This document shows positions 23,699 through 34,550 of a stretch of DNA of 64,000 bases, piece after piece. The translations under genes were made by a program, and so were the position numbers. Within the stretch, counting starts at the first letter, position 1. Each line of letters starts with the position of its first letter. Where the stretch lies: contig CACLJX010000005.1 of the NCBI GenBank assembly GCA_902607435.1, forward strand, positions 1-64,000. Direction: 5' to 3'. This DNA comes from an uncultured Alphaproteobacteria bacterium (lineage in GTDB: Bacteria; Pseudomonadota; Alphaproteobacteria; HIMB59; GCA-002718135). Below the pieces are notes generated by a model, which saw only the letters and a list, made by a program, of their open reading frames with translations, had not been told where the DNA came from and ran no database searches.

Positions 23699-24781
23699 TT
23701 AGATTAAATTCATTTGTTTATAAATTAAACTATTAGTATCAAAATTTTTAATTTTTTGTAAATTTTTAATTATAGATTTTTGTTGGTTAATATCTTCTAT
23801 CAGTTTTTTTATAACTAAATATGATTTATGATTACTTATTTCGCTTTCATTAATTATCAAAGCTGCTTTTTTATCTTGTAAATATCTAGCATTATAAAAT
23901 TGATGATTATTTGCTGAACTTGGCAAAGGGATAAAAATTGTTGGTATTTGAGTAAATATTACATCATTAATTGTCCCTGCCCCACTTCTCGCAATTAAAA
24001 TATCTGTTTGATATAATTTTTCTAAAATATTGTCATAAAAATTTCTTAAATCATATTTTATTTGTAAATTTTCAAAAATTTCACTGAATTCTTTGATTTG
24101 ACTATTTGGACATTGCATAGAAATCTCTAATTTATCAAAAGAATGTTCATTTATTTTTATTAATAATTTTTTAATTTCATAATTTAAATTTACAGCACCT
24201 TGACTTCCACCACATACAAATATTTTCTTATTTTTATCTATATTTTTTTTTCTTAAATTATAAGTATAACTATGATCTTTAGGTAAACCAACAAAACAGC
24301 TTTTGTTTTTATATTTTTTTTTTAATTTTGTTGTTGTTTCAAAACCTAAAAAAATTTTTTTAGAGATACGACTAAAAAAAATATTGACTTTTCCCATTAC
24401 TGAATTTTGTTCGTGTAAATATATCTGTGTTAAGCCAAAAAAATTAAAAATTGTTAAAATTATAAGTGGCATAAATGATGCATAACTGCCAAAAGATAAA
24501 CATTTTGATGGACGAATTTGGATTAAATAAAATGTTGATTGAATTAATCCGTATAAAAGAAGGTATAATGACTTTAATTTACCGAAAAAATTGTAAGCTA
24601 AATGAGCAGAATTTATAACTATAATTTGTCCTCTAAAATGAGAAGCATATTTTTTGCCTCTATTATCAACAAATAAATAACAACTGTGTCCATTTTCAAT
24701 AATATAATTTCCAAAATTCACCGCTGGTATTACATGACCGCCCGTTCCCCCAGAAATTAAAACATAACTATTTTTTTTCAT
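23699..24781 (-). CDS. murG: UDP-GlcNAc transferase MurG (lipid II synthesis)
   Basis: MurG transfers GlcNAc to lipid I on the inner face of the cytoplasmic membrane. The 360-residue GT-B protein starts with 'VLISGGTGGHVIPAVNFG', the G-loop-1 motif. It continues with 'HEQNSVMGKVN', 'VCGGSQGAVNLN' (second G-loop) and 'IARSGAGTINDVI', the UDP-GlcNAc site. The start overlaps ftsW by 4 nt (ATGA). Confidence 0.95.
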   Translation of the reverse strand: MKKNSYVLISGGTGGHVIPAVNFGNYIIENGHSCYLFVDNRGKKYASHFRGQIIVINSAHLAYNFFGKLKSLYLLLYGLIQSTFYLIQIRPSKCLSFGSYASFMPLIILTIFNFFGLTQIYLHEQNSVMGKVNIFFSRISKKIFLGFETTTKLKKKYKNKSCFVGLPKDHSYTYNLRKKNIDKNKKIFVCGGSQGAVNLNYEIKKLLIKINEHSFDKLEISMQCPNSQIKEFSEIFENLQIKYDLRNFYDNILEKLYQTDILIARSGAGTINDVIFTQIPTIFIPLPSSANNHQFYNARYLQDKKAALIINESEISNHKSYLVIKKLIEDINQQKSIIKNLQKIKNFDTNSLIYKQMNLI

Positions 24782-25833
24782 TTTTTTCGTTTCCTGGTTA
24801 ATGATAAAAGAAAACCAAATAATATTGCACTAGAAACCATAGAAGATCCGCCATAACTAATTAATGGTAAAGTCATTCCTTTAGTGGGAATTAAAGCTAA
24901 TGAACTAAAAATATTTATTAATGCTTGTAGTCCAAAACAGCTTGCAAGACCTACAATAGCAATTATTATATCTGGTTCTTCAATTTTCAAAAGGTTAAGT
25001 AATGAACGAATAACCAGGATTAATATAAGTACTACTATAAAACAACACATGATAAAACCAAGTTCTTCTCCTGCTACAGCAAAAATAAAATCAGTGTGAG
25101 CATCTGGTATTTCTTCTTTTAATATACCTTGTCCTGGTTTTTTTCCTAACAATCCTCCAGATTTAAAAGCTTTTAAACTCTTGTCAATTTGATCTGTTCC
25201 TGTACTTGGTTCAAAAAAAATATCGAAACGTTTTTTTACATGATCAAATATAAAGTAAGAAAAAATTGATAGTAACAACAAACAAACAATTGCTACACTT
25301 ACAAGCATCAAAGACAATCCAGCTATAAATAATTGACAAAAAAAAGAAATTGAAAAAAGCATTGTCATACCAAAATCAGGCTGAAGAATTATCAATCCTG
25401 ATAAAAGAAAAAAAGTAACAAAAACAATATACATTGATATTTTCTGACCTTGTATGCCTTTGCTTAAAAACCAACCACTTAGCAATAAAAAAAAAGGTTT
25501 TACAAACTCTGATGGTTGAAAACTAATACCAAATAGTCTTAACCATCTTTTTGATCCATTAACTTCATAATCCAAAAATAAAATTATCATTAAGACAATA
25601 ATAGAAATAAGTATTCCAACTAAAGCTATCCTTCTTAAAATTTTTACATCTAGAAAAGACAAAAAAACAATTATGAAAATTGCTATTAAAGCATATGCTA
25701 AATGTCTGTTAGTAAATAATAAGGATTTATTTATTGAAAAAGATAGTATTATTCCAATAGCAATTAAAAAAATTATAATTAAAAAGTTAATTTGATCAAT
25801 TTCTCTCCACCAATTATTTAAATATTTAATCAT
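24778..25833 (-). CDS. ftsW: SEDS peptidoglycan polymerase FtsW
   Basis: FtsW polymerises septal glycan strands from lipid II together with FtsI. The 351-residue protein has about ten membrane helices. The SEDS signatures are 'GSKRWLRLFGISFQPSEFVK' with the catalytic Asp expected in the following large loop, 'QPDFGMTM', and the C-terminal 'PTKGMTLPLISYGGSSM'. The neighbouring murG and murD overlap it by 4 nt on each side. Confidence 0.95.
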   Translation of the reverse strand: MIKYLNNWWREIDQINFLIIIFLIAIGIILSFSINKSLLFTNRHLAYALIAIFIIVFLSFLDVKILRRIALVGILISIIVLMIILFLDYEVNGSKRWLRLFGISFQPSEFVKPFFLLLSGWFLSKGIQGQKISMYIVFVTFFLLSGLIILQPDFGMTMLFSISFFCQLFIAGLSLMLVSVAIVCLLLLSIFSYFIFDHVKKRFDIFFEPSTGTDQIDKSLKAFKSGGLLGKKPGQGILKEEIPDAHTDFIFAVAGEELGFIMCCFIVVLILILVIRSLLNLLKIEEPDIIIAIVGLASCFGLQALINIFSSLALIPTKGMTLPLISYGGSSMVSSAILFGFLLSLTRKRKK

Positions 25834-27161
25834 AAGTTATTTATTTTTTTCATAATAACTTTCTTAAACTGTTCTCCTCTTTTTTCAAAATTAGCAAATT
25901 GATCAAAAGAAGAGCAAGCTGGGGCTAATATGATATTTGCTTTTGATTTAAAGTTTTTCAATTCTATAAAAATTTGTTCTATAGCTTTTTCAATAGTAAA
26001 GTTTTTAAAAGATGGAAAGAAATCTGAAACCTGATTATAAATAAGATTAGTAGACTCACCAATTATAAAACATCTAGAAATATTTTCTTTGACTTGTTTA
26101 AATATGGAGAAATCATCATTTTTTATACGTCCTCCAATAATTAAAAAAACATTTTTAAAGTTCTCTACAGTTTTTACAGCTGAATCAAAATTTGTTGCTT
26201 TACTATTGTTAATTATTAACATTCTATTGTTCTCAAATACATACTCGAATCTATGAGGCAAGCCTTCAAAACTTTTTAAGGTAGATAAAAAAATATTTTC
26301 TTTAAAATTTAAAATTTTACAAATTGCATAGCTAGCAAGAATATTTTGATAATTAAATTGTCCTTTAAGCGAATTAGATAGATAATTAATATTGATTTCT
26401 TTTTTTTCAAAAAAATTATCGTAAATAGTATTATTACTTATATAAATACCATTATTGATAGAATTGGAAGTTGAAATTGGTATTAATTTTTTATTAATAT
26501 TTTTTTTATAAATTTTTTTACAAAAAGTATCATCAAGAGAAATTATTGAATAAAAATTATCTTTTGAGTATATAATATTTTCTTTAGTACGAGCATATTC
26601 TTCAATCGAAGAATATCTATCAAGATGATCATCAGAAATATTTAATAGTACAGATATATATGATTTAAATGAAGGAGCTGCTTCAAGTTGATAGGAACTT
26701 AGCTCAATAACATGATAATTTGATTCAATATTATAGTATACAAAATCCATCAATGGTGGACCTAAATTGCCTCCAACAAAACAATCCAATCCATTATTTT
26801 TAATCATATCTCCTATGAGCTTAACTGTAGTTGATTTGCCATTTGTGCCAGTAATAGCAATAATTTTTTGATTATCAATTAATCTTGAATACAATTCCAA
26901 ATCTCTATGCAAAATTATCTGATTACCTTTAGACTGCTTGAAATAATTATTCTTAAGGCTTATCCCTGGACTAACAAATACTTCACTAATTTTAGAGTAA
27001 TCTAAATCTTTTGGGTGAACAAATCGTAAATTCTTATAATTTGACTTAATAAGTTTTCTAACTTCTTCACTATCATCCCATACTATTTGTTGAATATTAT
27101 TTAAGAAAAAATATTTAATGATTGATTGTCCACTAATATTTAAACCATATATATATTTCAT
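25830..27161 (-). CDS. murD: UDP-N-acetylmuramoylalanine--D-glutamate ligase
   Basis: MurD adds D-Glu to UDP-MurNAc-L-Ala. The 443-residue protein has the P-loop 'IAITGTNGKSTTVKLI' near 102-117, 'VIELSSYQLE' near 162, 'LNISDDHLDRY', and the C-terminal 'FEGLPHRFEYV' followed by 'NNSKATN', all typical of MurD. The N-terminal domain is slightly shortened relative to E. coli MurD. It is in the standard order mraY-murD-ftsW. Confidence 0.95.
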   Translation of the reverse strand: MKYIYGLNISGQSIIKYFFLNNIQQIVWDDSEEVRKLIKSNYKNLRFVHPKDLDYSKISEVFVSPGISLKNNYFKQSKGNQIILHRDLELYSRLIDNQKIIAITGTNGKSTTVKLIGDMIKNNGLDCFVGGNLGPPLMDFVYYNIESNYHVIELSSYQLEAAPSFKSYISVLLNISDDHLDRYSSIEEYARTKENIIYSKDNFYSIISLDDTFCKKIYKKNINKKLIPISTSNSINNGIYISNNTIYDNFFEKKEININYLSNSLKGQFNYQNILASYAICKILNFKENIFLSTLKSFEGLPHRFEYVFENNRMLIINNSKATNFDSAVKTVENFKNVFLIIGGRIKNDDFSIFKQVKENISRCFIIGESTNLIYNQVSDFFPSFKNFTIEKAIEQIFIELKNFKSKANIILAPACSSFDQFANFEKRGEQFKKVIMKKINNL

Positions 27162-27179
27162 TATTAATAATTCTAAAAA

Positions 27180-28268
27180 TTATCTTATCTTCAAAGTAGC
27201 AAGTCCTATCAATGCCAGAATTATAGTTATAATCCAAAATCTGATTACAATAGTAGATTCAGCCCATCCTTTTTTTTCAAAATGATGATGAAGAGGAGCC
27301 ATTTTAAAAATTCTTTTGCCTGTTAATTTAAAACTAATAACTTGAATTACAACTGAAAGAGTCTCTAAAACAAATAATCCTCCAATAATTGCTAAAACTA
27401 TTTCATGTTTTGTTAATAAAGAAAGAGTGCCAAGAGCACTACCTATTGATAATGCTCCTGTATCACCCATAAAAACTTTAGCTGGTGGAGCATTAAACCA
27501 CAAAAAACCGAGAGCTGCTCCTACAAGTGCTCCACAAAAAGTGGATAATTCTCCGCATCCAGCAATATATTGTATTTGGAGATAATCTGAAAAAATTGTG
27601 TTACCGGCAATATAAGATATAAAACCAAAAGATAAAGCCACAATCATAACAGGTACAATAGCTAATCCATCTAGTCCATCGGTTAAATTTACAGCATTAG
27701 CAGAACCTATAATTATAAAAATACCAAAAGGTATAAAAAAAAATCCTAAGTCTAATATAAAATTTTTAAAAAAAGGAAAACTAATGGTTGAATTAAAAGA
27801 GCTAGGCAAAAAATTATAAATTAACAATATAATTATTAAGCTCAAAATAATTTGTAATGAAATCCTTGTTGAAATCTTCAGCCCATTACTATTATGAGAA
27901 TAAATTTTTTTATAATCATCAATGAATCCTATTAATCCAAAAGCAAGACATGATAAAAGTGTTATCCATATAAAGATATTGTTTAATCTAGACCAAATTA
28001 ATACTGAAACAAAAACGCTTGCTAATATTAAAAAACCTCCCATTGTTGGAGTACCAACTTTTTCAATTATATGTCGCTCAGGACCATCAGATCTTATTGG
28101 TTGACCTGCTGGTTGCAATGAAGATAAAGAATTAATTATAGTATTTCCAAATATTAGAGAAAAAAATAAAGAGGTCATAAGTGCACCTCCAGTTCTAAAT
28201 GTTATATAATTAAATAAATTTAAAAAACTAAAATATTGAGCATATGTTTCTGATAGAAAAATAATCAC
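27180..28268 (-). CDS. mraY: phospho-N-acetylmuramoyl-pentapeptide transferase
   Basis: MraY moves phospho-MurNAc-pentapeptide onto undecaprenyl phosphate to give lipid I. This 362-residue protein has about ten membrane helices. Conserved loops include '[11 protein letters not shown]', '[13 protein letters not shown]' with the Asp pair, '[13 protein letters not shown]' near 195, and '[13 protein letters not shown]' near the C-terminus with the HHH motif. The start is an ATG just 1 nt before the murF stop. Confidence 0.97.
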   Translation of the reverse strand: MIIFLSETYAQYFSFLNLFNYITFRTGGALMTSLFFSLIFGNTIINSLSSLQPAGQPIRSDGPERHIIEKVGTPTMGGFLILASVFVSVLIWSRLNNIFIWITLLSCLAFGLIGFIDDYKKIYSHNSNGLKISTRISLQIILSLIIILLIYNFLPSSFNSTISFPFFKNFILDLGFFFIPFGIFIIIGSANAVNLTDGLDGLAIVPVMIVALSFGFISYIAGNTIFSDYLQIQYIAGCGELSTFCGALVGAALGFLWFNAPPAKVFMGDTGALSIGSALGTLSLLTKHEIVLAIIGGLFVLETLSVVIQVISFKLTGKRIFKMAPLHHHFEKKGWAESTIVIRFWIITIILALIGLATLKIR

Positions 28269-28269
28269 T

Positions 28270-29667
28270 TTAATATTTTATTTCTGTTTCTAATAGTTTT
28301 TTAACAAGAATATTAATTTTAGTTGAATTAGATCCTTTAGCTAAAATTATGTCATTATTATGTGTTATGTTTTTAAGAAGTTTAATTATTTCTAATTCAT
28401 TAAATAAACAAAAAACTTTTTTAGAATCAAACTTAATTTTATTTAATATTTTATTATATAAATATCCACAAAAAATTATTTTATTAATATTTGTTTTTAA
28501 GGCAAAAATGACAATTTCCTTGTGATAATCAAATGCAGATTCTCCTAATTCATTCATTTCACCTAAAATCAAAATTTTTCTTTGATTAGTTCTAGTAACA
28601 AAATTTTTAAAATAAATTATGCAATTTTTTATAGAGATAGGACTAGCATTATAACTTTCATCAATAAGAATAAGATGATTATCATTAATTTTTAACTTAT
28701 GAAAAAGTCCTCTCCCTGCCACAAAAGGAATGTTGTTTGCATTAATTAAAAAACTATTGATATTAAGCTTATTGTAAATAAATATTATTAATGAAATAAT
28801 CACATTAAAAATTTGATGTTCAAAAGAAGTCGAAACTTTAAATTCCATTAATTTGTGAGGGGTGCGAATTTTTAATCTAGATGAAAAATTATTTATAATT
28901 TCTATATTTTGAATAAAATAATCTGCATCATTTTTTTTACCAAATGTAATTACAGAATTAATTTTATATTTTTTTGACAATTCTTTTAAATAAATTTCAT
29001 CCTCATTTAGATTTGGTAAAATTAATAATTCTATATTAGGATTAAATTTTGGATTGTATAAATCAGACTTTTCGATAGCTATATTTCTAGTATTTTTAAA
29101 ATTTAATAAGTGAGTGGGAAAAATATTAGTAATAATTACTTGGTGAGGTGTTATCATTGATGTTAATTTTTTAACTTCATTAAAATTATTAGTACCTATT
29201 TCAAAAATAGCAAAGATAGAATGTAAATTCAAATTTATTAATGAAATTAATACACCTAAAAAATTATTATAACTTTTAATTGAAAAAGAAACTATACCTT
29301 GTGTAGATAAAAAAAAATTTAAATTTTCTTTCACACTTGTCTTTCCTATACTACCCGTAATCGCGATTATTTTACCATTAAACATATTTCTTTTTTTGCT
29401 TGCTATTATAGATAAATATAAAAAAATATCTTTAACTTGCAAAAAATTATGAAAATTTTTACCTATTATTTCTTTATCAGAAATTATGTATTTTGCTCCA
29501 TTAGATACAGCTTCCTCTATAAAATTATTACCATGATGATTATTGCCTTTAAGAGCTGCAAATACATCTCCTTTTTCAATTTCTTTACTATTAATTTTTA
29601 GTTTATCGAAGTTATTAATTAAATAATCATTTATTTTTAATTCTAATTTATTTAGAAGCATTTGCAT
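28270..29667 (-). CDS. murF: UDP-MurNAc-tripeptide--D-Ala-D-Ala ligase
   Basis: MurF attaches the D-Ala-D-Ala made by Ddl. The protein shows the N-terminal '[22 protein letters not shown]', the P-loop '[16 protein letters not shown]', '[12 protein letters not shown]', and the MurF-specific 'GRGLFHKL' and '[12 protein letters not shown]'. I choose the ATG at 29667 (465 residues), overlapping the murE end by 20 nt; an alternative ATG two codons downstream is equally possible, and starts farther upstream would lie deep in murE. Confidence 0.93.
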   Translation of the reverse strand: MQMLLNKLELKINDYLINNFDKLKINSKEIEKGDVFAALKGNNHHGNNFIEEAVSNGAKYIISDKEIIGKNFHNFLQVKDIFLYLSIIASKKRNMFNGKIIAITGSIGKTSVKENLNFFLSTQGIVSFSIKSYNNFLGVLISLINLNLHSIFAIFEIGTNNFNEVKKLTSMITPHQVIITNIFPTHLLNFKNTRNIAIEKSDLYNPKFNPNIELLILPNLNEDEIYLKELSKKYKINSVITFGKKNDADYFIQNIEIINNFSSRLKIRTPHKLMEFKVSTSFEHQIFNVIISLIIFIYNKLNINSFLINANNIPFVAGRGLFHKLKINDNHLILIDESYNASPISIKNCIIYFKNFVTRTNQRKILILGEMNELGESAFDYHKEIVIFALKTNINKIIFCGYLYNKILNKIKFDSKKVFCLFNELEIIKLLKNITHNNDIILAKGSNSTKINILVKKLLETEIKY

Positions 29668-31096
29668 TAATCTTATTAATATAAAGTTTTGAAATTTTGA
29701 CATCATCAAAAGATATTATCTTATTAAATTGAATTTGATTTTTTTCATGCCCTTTTCCCGCAATAATTAAAATTGATTTAGGTTGTAAATTTTTAATAGC
29801 TATTTTGATTGCTTTTTTCCTATTTCCAATTTCTATTGCTCTTTTACATTGTGAAAAAATATTTTTTCTGATGAGACTAGGATTTTCGTTTCTAGGATTA
29901 TCATCTGTAATATAAACATTATTTGCATATTTACAGGCAATTTTACCCATTATTTTTCTCTTAGACTTATCTCTATCTCCACCACAACCAAATAATAAAT
30001 CGGGTTTTTGCTTATTTTTAAAATTAGACAATAAAATTTTTTTTAAAGCTTCGGGGGTATGGGCATAATCCACAAAAACTTTTGCACTATTATATAACTT
30101 GTCTACTAATTGCATCCTACCTTCTGCCTTAGTAATTTTAGGAATTGTTTTAATAATTTTGGATAAAGGAAGTCCCATAGCTATACAACAACTTATGGAA
30201 CAAGAAAGATTTTGTAATTCAAATTCCGTAACAATTTTATATTTTATTATGTAATTTCTTTTAAAAACTTTTAATTTAAGGTCTTTTTTATAAATACTAC
30301 AATTAATATCACTTTTGTTTTTTCCATATGTAATAATTTTTATATTTTTTTTTTCTAATTGTTTTTTAAGTCGGGCAATACCATCAATATTATCATTTAA
30401 AACAGCTATACCTTTATTTAATAAATATTTTAAAAATAATTTATATTTGGTATTTCTATAATTTTTCATTGTTTTATGAAAATCTAAATGATCTTGACTA
30501 ATATTAGTGATTGCAGCTATATTTATTGGAAAACCTTCTATTCTTTTTTTAGAAATTCCATGACTAGAAACTTCAAATATAAATTCTGTTTTATTATTAG
30601 AGTTTGAAGAAAAAGCTGCTTGATACAAAATTTCACTCTCTGGAGTGGTAAGAATTGAATCATTTATTTTTTTTAAATCCTTGTACAAGCCTAATGTACC
30701 ATAAGAAATAACATCTAATTTACATAAATTTACTATATTGCTTATCATCCATACAACTGACGTTTTACCATTAGTTCCTGTTATACCAACAATATTGTTT
30801 GGAGCTTTATATTTTATTTTATAAAGAATTTTTTTCATACTTAATGAAACATTTTTAACTTTAAATTGTGGGACTTTTATGTCAGTAATCAATTTATTTG
30901 TTATTATTCCTATAGCGCCATTTTTTATAGCTTCATGAAAATAATTTTTTTTAATTTTTTTTTTAAAATCAGAAACAAAAATTGAATTTTTTCTTATTAT
31001 TTTTGAATTAGATGAAATAAACTTAATATTTTTATCTTTTTTGAAATGAAGAATCTGTTCACATTTTATAAAATTAGAAAGATTAGAAAGTAACAT
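29648..31096 (-). CDS. murE: UDP-MurNAc-tripeptide synthetase, meso-diaminopimelate type
   Basis: MurE adds the third amino acid of the peptide. The P-loop is 'VGITGTNGKTSVVWM', followed by 'EVSSHGISKKRI' and 'VDYAHTPEALKKIL'. The motif DDNPRNENP, in which DNPR selects meso-diaminopimelate, predicts a DAP-type wall as expected for Gram-negatives. I start at the ATG at 31096 (MLLSNLSNF), overlapping ftsI by 14 nt and giving 482 residues; the frame is open further upstream inside ftsI but that extension is not MurE-like. Confidence 0.95.
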   Translation of the reverse strand: MLLSNLSNFIKCEQILHFKKDKNIKFISSNSKIIRKNSIFVSDFKKKIKKNYFHEAIKNGAIGIITNKLITDIKVPQFKVKNVSLSMKKILYKIKYKAPNNIVGITGTNGKTSVVWMISNIVNLCKLDVISYGTLGLYKDLKKINDSILTTPESEILYQAAFSSNSNNKTEFIFEVSSHGISKKRIEGFPINIAAITNISQDHLDFHKTMKNYRNTKYKLFLKYLLNKGIAVLNDNIDGIARLKKQLEKKNIKIITYGKNKSDINCSIYKKDLKLKVFKRNYIIKYKIVTEFELQNLSCSISCCIAMGLPLSKIIKTIPKITKAEGRMQLVDKLYNSAKVFVDYAHTPEALKKILLSNFKNKQKPDLLFGCGGDRDKSKRKIMGKIACKYANNVYITDDNPRNENPSLIRKNIFSQCKRAIEIGNRKKAIKIAIKNLQPKSILIIAGKGHEKNQIQFNKIISFDDVKISKLYINKINANASK

Positions 31097-32753
31097 TCTT
31101 ATCTGTAAGTATATATTTATCAATGCTTGCTTGAAAAATATCATCATTTAGTATTGGTGCAATACCTAGTATTTTAATCATTTGTAAAATGATATTCTTT
31201 ACTAATGGGACGGCCACTGTTGCAGCAGTAATACTATAGTTTTCTTCTTTAATTTTTTTTGGATCATCAATAATAGCCAAGATAACATATTTTGGTTTAG
31301 ACATTGGAAATACACCGATAAAAGCTGTACGATTAGCATTTTTTATGTATTTTCCAGATTTGTCAATTAACTCTGGTGTTCCTGTTTTTCCTCCTATCTC
31401 ATACCCTTCAATTTTTATTCTTGGACCAGTGTATTCAGTCTCTAAAATAACAGCTCTTAGATATTGTCTAACTAATTCAGATGTTGAAGTTTTAATAATT
31501 TTTTTTAAAAGCAAAGAACTCTTATCTTTTAATAATAAAGTAGGTTTGATTTTAAAACCATCATTTACCATAGAGGCATATGCTTGAGTTAAATGAAGAG
31601 GAGTAACAGCAAAACCATGACCGTAGCCAATTGTCATGGTTTCTAGCTTTCCCCAGTTATTTACATTACCTGAAGGCATAGTGGTTTCATCTATTTCTAA
31701 ATTAATCTTTTTATAAAAACCTAACTTTTCAAAAAATTTTTGTTGATTATTTTTCCCAATTAAATGGGCAATTTTTGCTGCTCCTATATTTGAAGATTTT
31801 ACTATAATATTTTTTAAATCTAATTTTCCTCCAAAGGGATGAAAATCATTAATAGTATATTTACCAATTTGTATTGGCTTGGATACATCAAAAAGCATTT
31901 CAGGATTAATTATATTTTCATCAATTCCCATTGCTATAGTAATAGGTTTAAATGTAGAGCCCATTTCATAATTACCCTGTATAGCTTTATTAAATAAATT
32001 ATCAGATCCAAAAGTATTATTATTATTAGGATCAAAATCTGGATAACTATTCATTGATAGTATTTCTCCTGATTCGATATCTAAAACAATTGCTAAGCCA
32101 GAATGTGCTGAATATTTTTTTATCGTCTTAATAAGTTCGTAACGAATTGATTCTTGCAAGCGTGAATCAATACTTAAATGAATATTTTCTCCTTGTGATA
32201 ATTGACTATCTAATCCTTTTTCAATTCCTCCCTGACCCGCTCCATCAATATCCGTATAACCAACAACATGTGAAGTATTTTTACCCTGAGAATATATTCT
32301 GTTTTCTTCTAATCTTGTCATTAATCCTATTTCACCTAACTTGATAATTTCTTGATGTTCTTGAGGAGAAATATTTCTTTTTATCCAAACAAATTTTTTA
32401 TTCCTTAATAATTCTCTATTAATTTTTGTTTTAGGAAATGAGAGTATTTTTTCGAGTTTTTCAGAGATAGTATAACTACAATTAGCATCTTGAATTTGTT
32501 GTGGATTAACTGCCAATGAATATGTTTTAATTGAACTAGCGAGAATAATGTTATTTCTATCAAAAATTTTACCTCGCTCAATAGTTTGCTCTATATTTCT
32601 ATTAATTTGTAATGATTTTTTGAAAATCATTATATCTGCTATCCTAAAAAAAATAATAAAATAAACTAATGAAAAAATAATTATTGAGAAAAAAATTCTT
32701 TTGTGAATATTTTTTAATGCGTCACTATCAAATATTTTAAATTTTTTAGACAT
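31083..32753 (-). CDS. ftsI: septal peptidoglycan transpeptidase FtsI (PBP3)
   Basis: FtsI crosslinks septal peptidoglycan, anchored by one N-terminal helix (about 20-40). The 556-residue class B PBP has the pedestal domain ('RGKIFDRNNIILA'), then the penicillin-binding domain. The catalytic Ser266 lies in STFK, 'SSN' follows near 322, and 'GGKTGT' lies near 445-450. It lies between ftsL and murE as in most dcw clusters. Confidence 0.96.
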   Translation of the reverse strand: MSKKFKIFDSDALKNIHKRIFFSIIIFSLVYFIIFFRIADIMIFKKSLQINRNIEQTIERGKIFDRNNIILASSIKTYSLAVNPQQIQDANCSYTISEKLEKILSFPKTKINRELLRNKKFVWIKRNISPQEHQEIIKLGEIGLMTRLEENRIYSQGKNTSHVVGYTDIDGAGQGGIEKGLDSQLSQGENIHLSIDSRLQESIRYELIKTIKKYSAHSGLAIVLDIESGEILSMNSYPDFDPNNNNTFGSDNLFNKAIQGNYEMGSTFKPITIAMGIDENIINPEMLFDVSKPIQIGKYTINDFHPFGGKLDLKNIIVKSSNIGAAKIAHLIGKNNQQKFFEKLGFYKKINLEIDETTMPSGNVNNWGKLETMTIGYGHGFAVTPLHLTQAYASMVNDGFKIKPTLLLKDKSSLLLKKIIKTSTSELVRQYLRAVILETEYTGPRIKIEGYEIGGKTGTPELIDKSGKYIKNANRTAFIGVFPMSKPKYVILAIIDDPKKIKEENYSITAATVAVPLVKNIILQMIKILGIAPILNDDIFQASIDKYILTDKNVTF

Positions 32754-32779
32754 TGTCCATAGAATTTTAAAAACCTAAT

Positions 32780-33097
32780 CTAATTTGCACTTACTTTAAT
32801 AACTTGATGAATATTTTTTCTTTTAAGATCACTTAAATCAATATAATTAAAAAATGATTCGTCTTCAATATTATCAATTAGATAAATTTTTTTAAGTTCT
32901 AACAAATAATTAGTATTAGTATGTAAAATATACTCAAGTTCATTAATTTTAATTTGTTCTTTTAAATTATTAATTTTTGTTATTGAATTTTTAATATCTT
33001 TTTCAATATTATTTGTAAGTTTTCCAAAATATATAAGGAATGATACTAAAATCGAGCATAAAAAAAGCAAACTAAAAATTGTTGTATAATATTTCAT
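32780..33097 (-). CDS. ftsL: FtsL-like cell division protein
   Basis: A 105-residue bitopic protein: short cytoplasmic start, one membrane helix at about 7-26, then a periplasmic coiled-coil region rich in Ile, Leu, Asn and Lys (about 30-75). FtsL sequences are poorly conserved, so the call rests on size, topology and position between rsmH and ftsI. In the divisome FtsL pairs with FtsB to activate FtsW-FtsI. Confidence 0.8.
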   Translation of the reverse strand: MKYYTTIFSLLFLCSILVSFLIYFGKLTNNIEKDIKNSITKINNLKEQIKINELEYILHTNTNYLLELKKIYLIDNIEDESFFNYIDLSDLKRKNIHQVIKVSAN

Positions 33098-33105
33098 TTA
33101 TTTAA

Positions 33106-34077
33106 TTAATTTATCTTTTCACCTACCCGGAGTTTAGCTGAGCGAGAGCGAGGATTATTTAATATCTCACTATCATTTGGTCTAATTGGTTTTTTGGTGA
33201 TTATTTTTAATGTGATTTGACCATTATCAGGTAACTCCGGGTAGTGGCGGGAGGAACGCCATCTTTTACCACTTTTGTGGTTAAAAAAATCTTTCACAAT
33301 CTTATCTTCTAAGCTTTGGAAAGAAACTATCATTAATTTTCCTTTTGGAGAAAGCAAATTATGTGATTTATTAAGAGCTAATTTTAATTCATTTAATTCA
33401 TCATTTATATATATTCTAAGTGCCTGAAATGTTTTAGTTGCAGGGTTAGTTTTATTTTTTTTTGATCTTAAATTTGGTATACTCCTTGTTATTAATTTAG
33501 CTAATTCTAATGTAGTTTTAATAATTTTTAATTTTCTACATTTAATAATACTTCTTGCTATTTTTTTAGCATTTCTTTCTTCTCCATATTTAAAAATTAT
33601 ATCTGCTATTTTATTTTCTGAAAAATTATTAATAATATCTGAAGCTAATAAATTTGATTTACTCATACCCATATTCATATTTAGTGGACCTTCTTTAAGA
33701 AATGAAAAACCTCTTTGGGGATCCTCTAATTGATTGGAAGATAATCCCAGATCAAAAATAATTATATCAAACTTGTTTATATTTTTTTTTGTATGATTCA
33801 AATTTACTAATTTATCAATTTGACTAAAACATCCGTTTATCAAATTAAATTTACCTAAATATTTTTTTTCTAATTCTCTGGAAAAAATTTTTGATATAGG
33901 ATCTCTGTCAATTGCTATTAATTGATTTACATTAAAGTCTTGAAGAATTGATCGTGAATATCCTCCTCCACCAAAAGTTGCATCAATCACATTAATTTCC
34001 TTTTCTGCAGGAATAAATGCCTTAATCTCATCAAGCAATACTGGTTGATGTTTATTTATTGTCTTATTTAACAACAT
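33106..34077 (-). CDS. rsmH: 16S rRNA (cytosine-1402 N4) methyltransferase
   Basis: RsmH (MraW) methylates C1402 in the decoding centre of 16S rRNA. The 323-residue protein has the SAM motif 'VIDATFGGGGYSRSIL' near 35-50, 'LIAIDRDP', 'FDLGLSSNQLEDPQRGFSF', 'RIYINDELNEL' and the C-terminal 'SFQSLEDKIVKDFF' with 'NPRSRSAKLRV', all diagnostic. Its start overlaps mraZ by 14 nt. Confidence 0.96.
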   Translation of the reverse strand: MLLNKTINKHQPVLLDEIKAFIPAEKEINVIDATFGGGGYSRSILQDFNVNQLIAIDRDPISKIFSRELEKKYLGKFNLINGCFSQIDKLVNLNHTKKNINKFDIIIFDLGLSSNQLEDPQRGFSFLKEGPLNMNMGMSKSNLLASDIINNFSENKIADIIFKYGEERNAKKIARSIIKCRKLKIIKTTLELAKLITRSIPNLRSKKNKTNPATKTFQALRIYINDELNELKLALNKSHNLLSPKGKLMIVSFQSLEDKIVKDFFNHKSGKRWRSSRHYPELPDNGQITLKIITKKPIRPNDSEILNNPRSRSAKLRVGEKIN

Positions 34078-34534
34078 TATTTCCCAAAATAATTGATCCT
34101 AAAGTCTTTTTTTCTCTGATTAATCTTTCTCGAGATTTTTTTTGTCTATCAATCGCTGCTTTTGGTTCCCAGATTTGAAAATAGTAACCTTGACCTATAA
34201 AAGTTACTTCATTTTTTATGTTTGAATATTTTTTTAATTTGTCGGGAATTAAAAAACGTCCTTCTTTATCTAAATTTGTTGGTACTATTTCTGAAAATAT
34301 CGAAGTTGCAAAATCATCTTGATCATCAGAGAATATATCTAGTTCATCAATTCGATTAGCTATTTTATTAACTCTCTCAGAACTACAACCTTCAATTGAA
34401 GAAAATTTTAAAGACTTAAAAAGTATAATTTCATTTTTATTTTCTTTAGGTAGAACATTTCTAAATGATGAGGGAAGAGAAACTCTACCTTTCTTATCTA
34501 CTTTATTTGTATACTGAGATAAAAATAAATTCAT
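34064..34534 (-). CDS. mraZ: transcriptional regulator MraZ
   Basis: MraZ is a dodecameric AbrB-like DNA-binding protein that represses its own dcw operon. The two MraZ repeats are seen as 'VDKKGRVSLPSSFRN' and 'LDKEGRFLIPDKLKKY', each with the D-x-x-G-R motif. I start at the ATG at 34534 (MNLFLSQYTN, 156 residues). An extension of nine codons upstream would begin inside the operator boxes at 34551-34585. It is the first gene of the cluster. Confidence 0.95.
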   Translation of the reverse strand: MNLFLSQYTNKVDKKGRVSLPSSFRNVLPKENKNEIILFKSLKFSSIEGCSSERVNKIANRIDELDIFSDDQDDFATSIFSEIVPTNLDKEGRFLIPDKLKKYSNIKNEVTFIGQGYYFQIWEPKAAIDRQKKSRERLIREKKTLGSIILGNNVVK

Positions 34535-34550
34535 ATAAAACCAATATTTT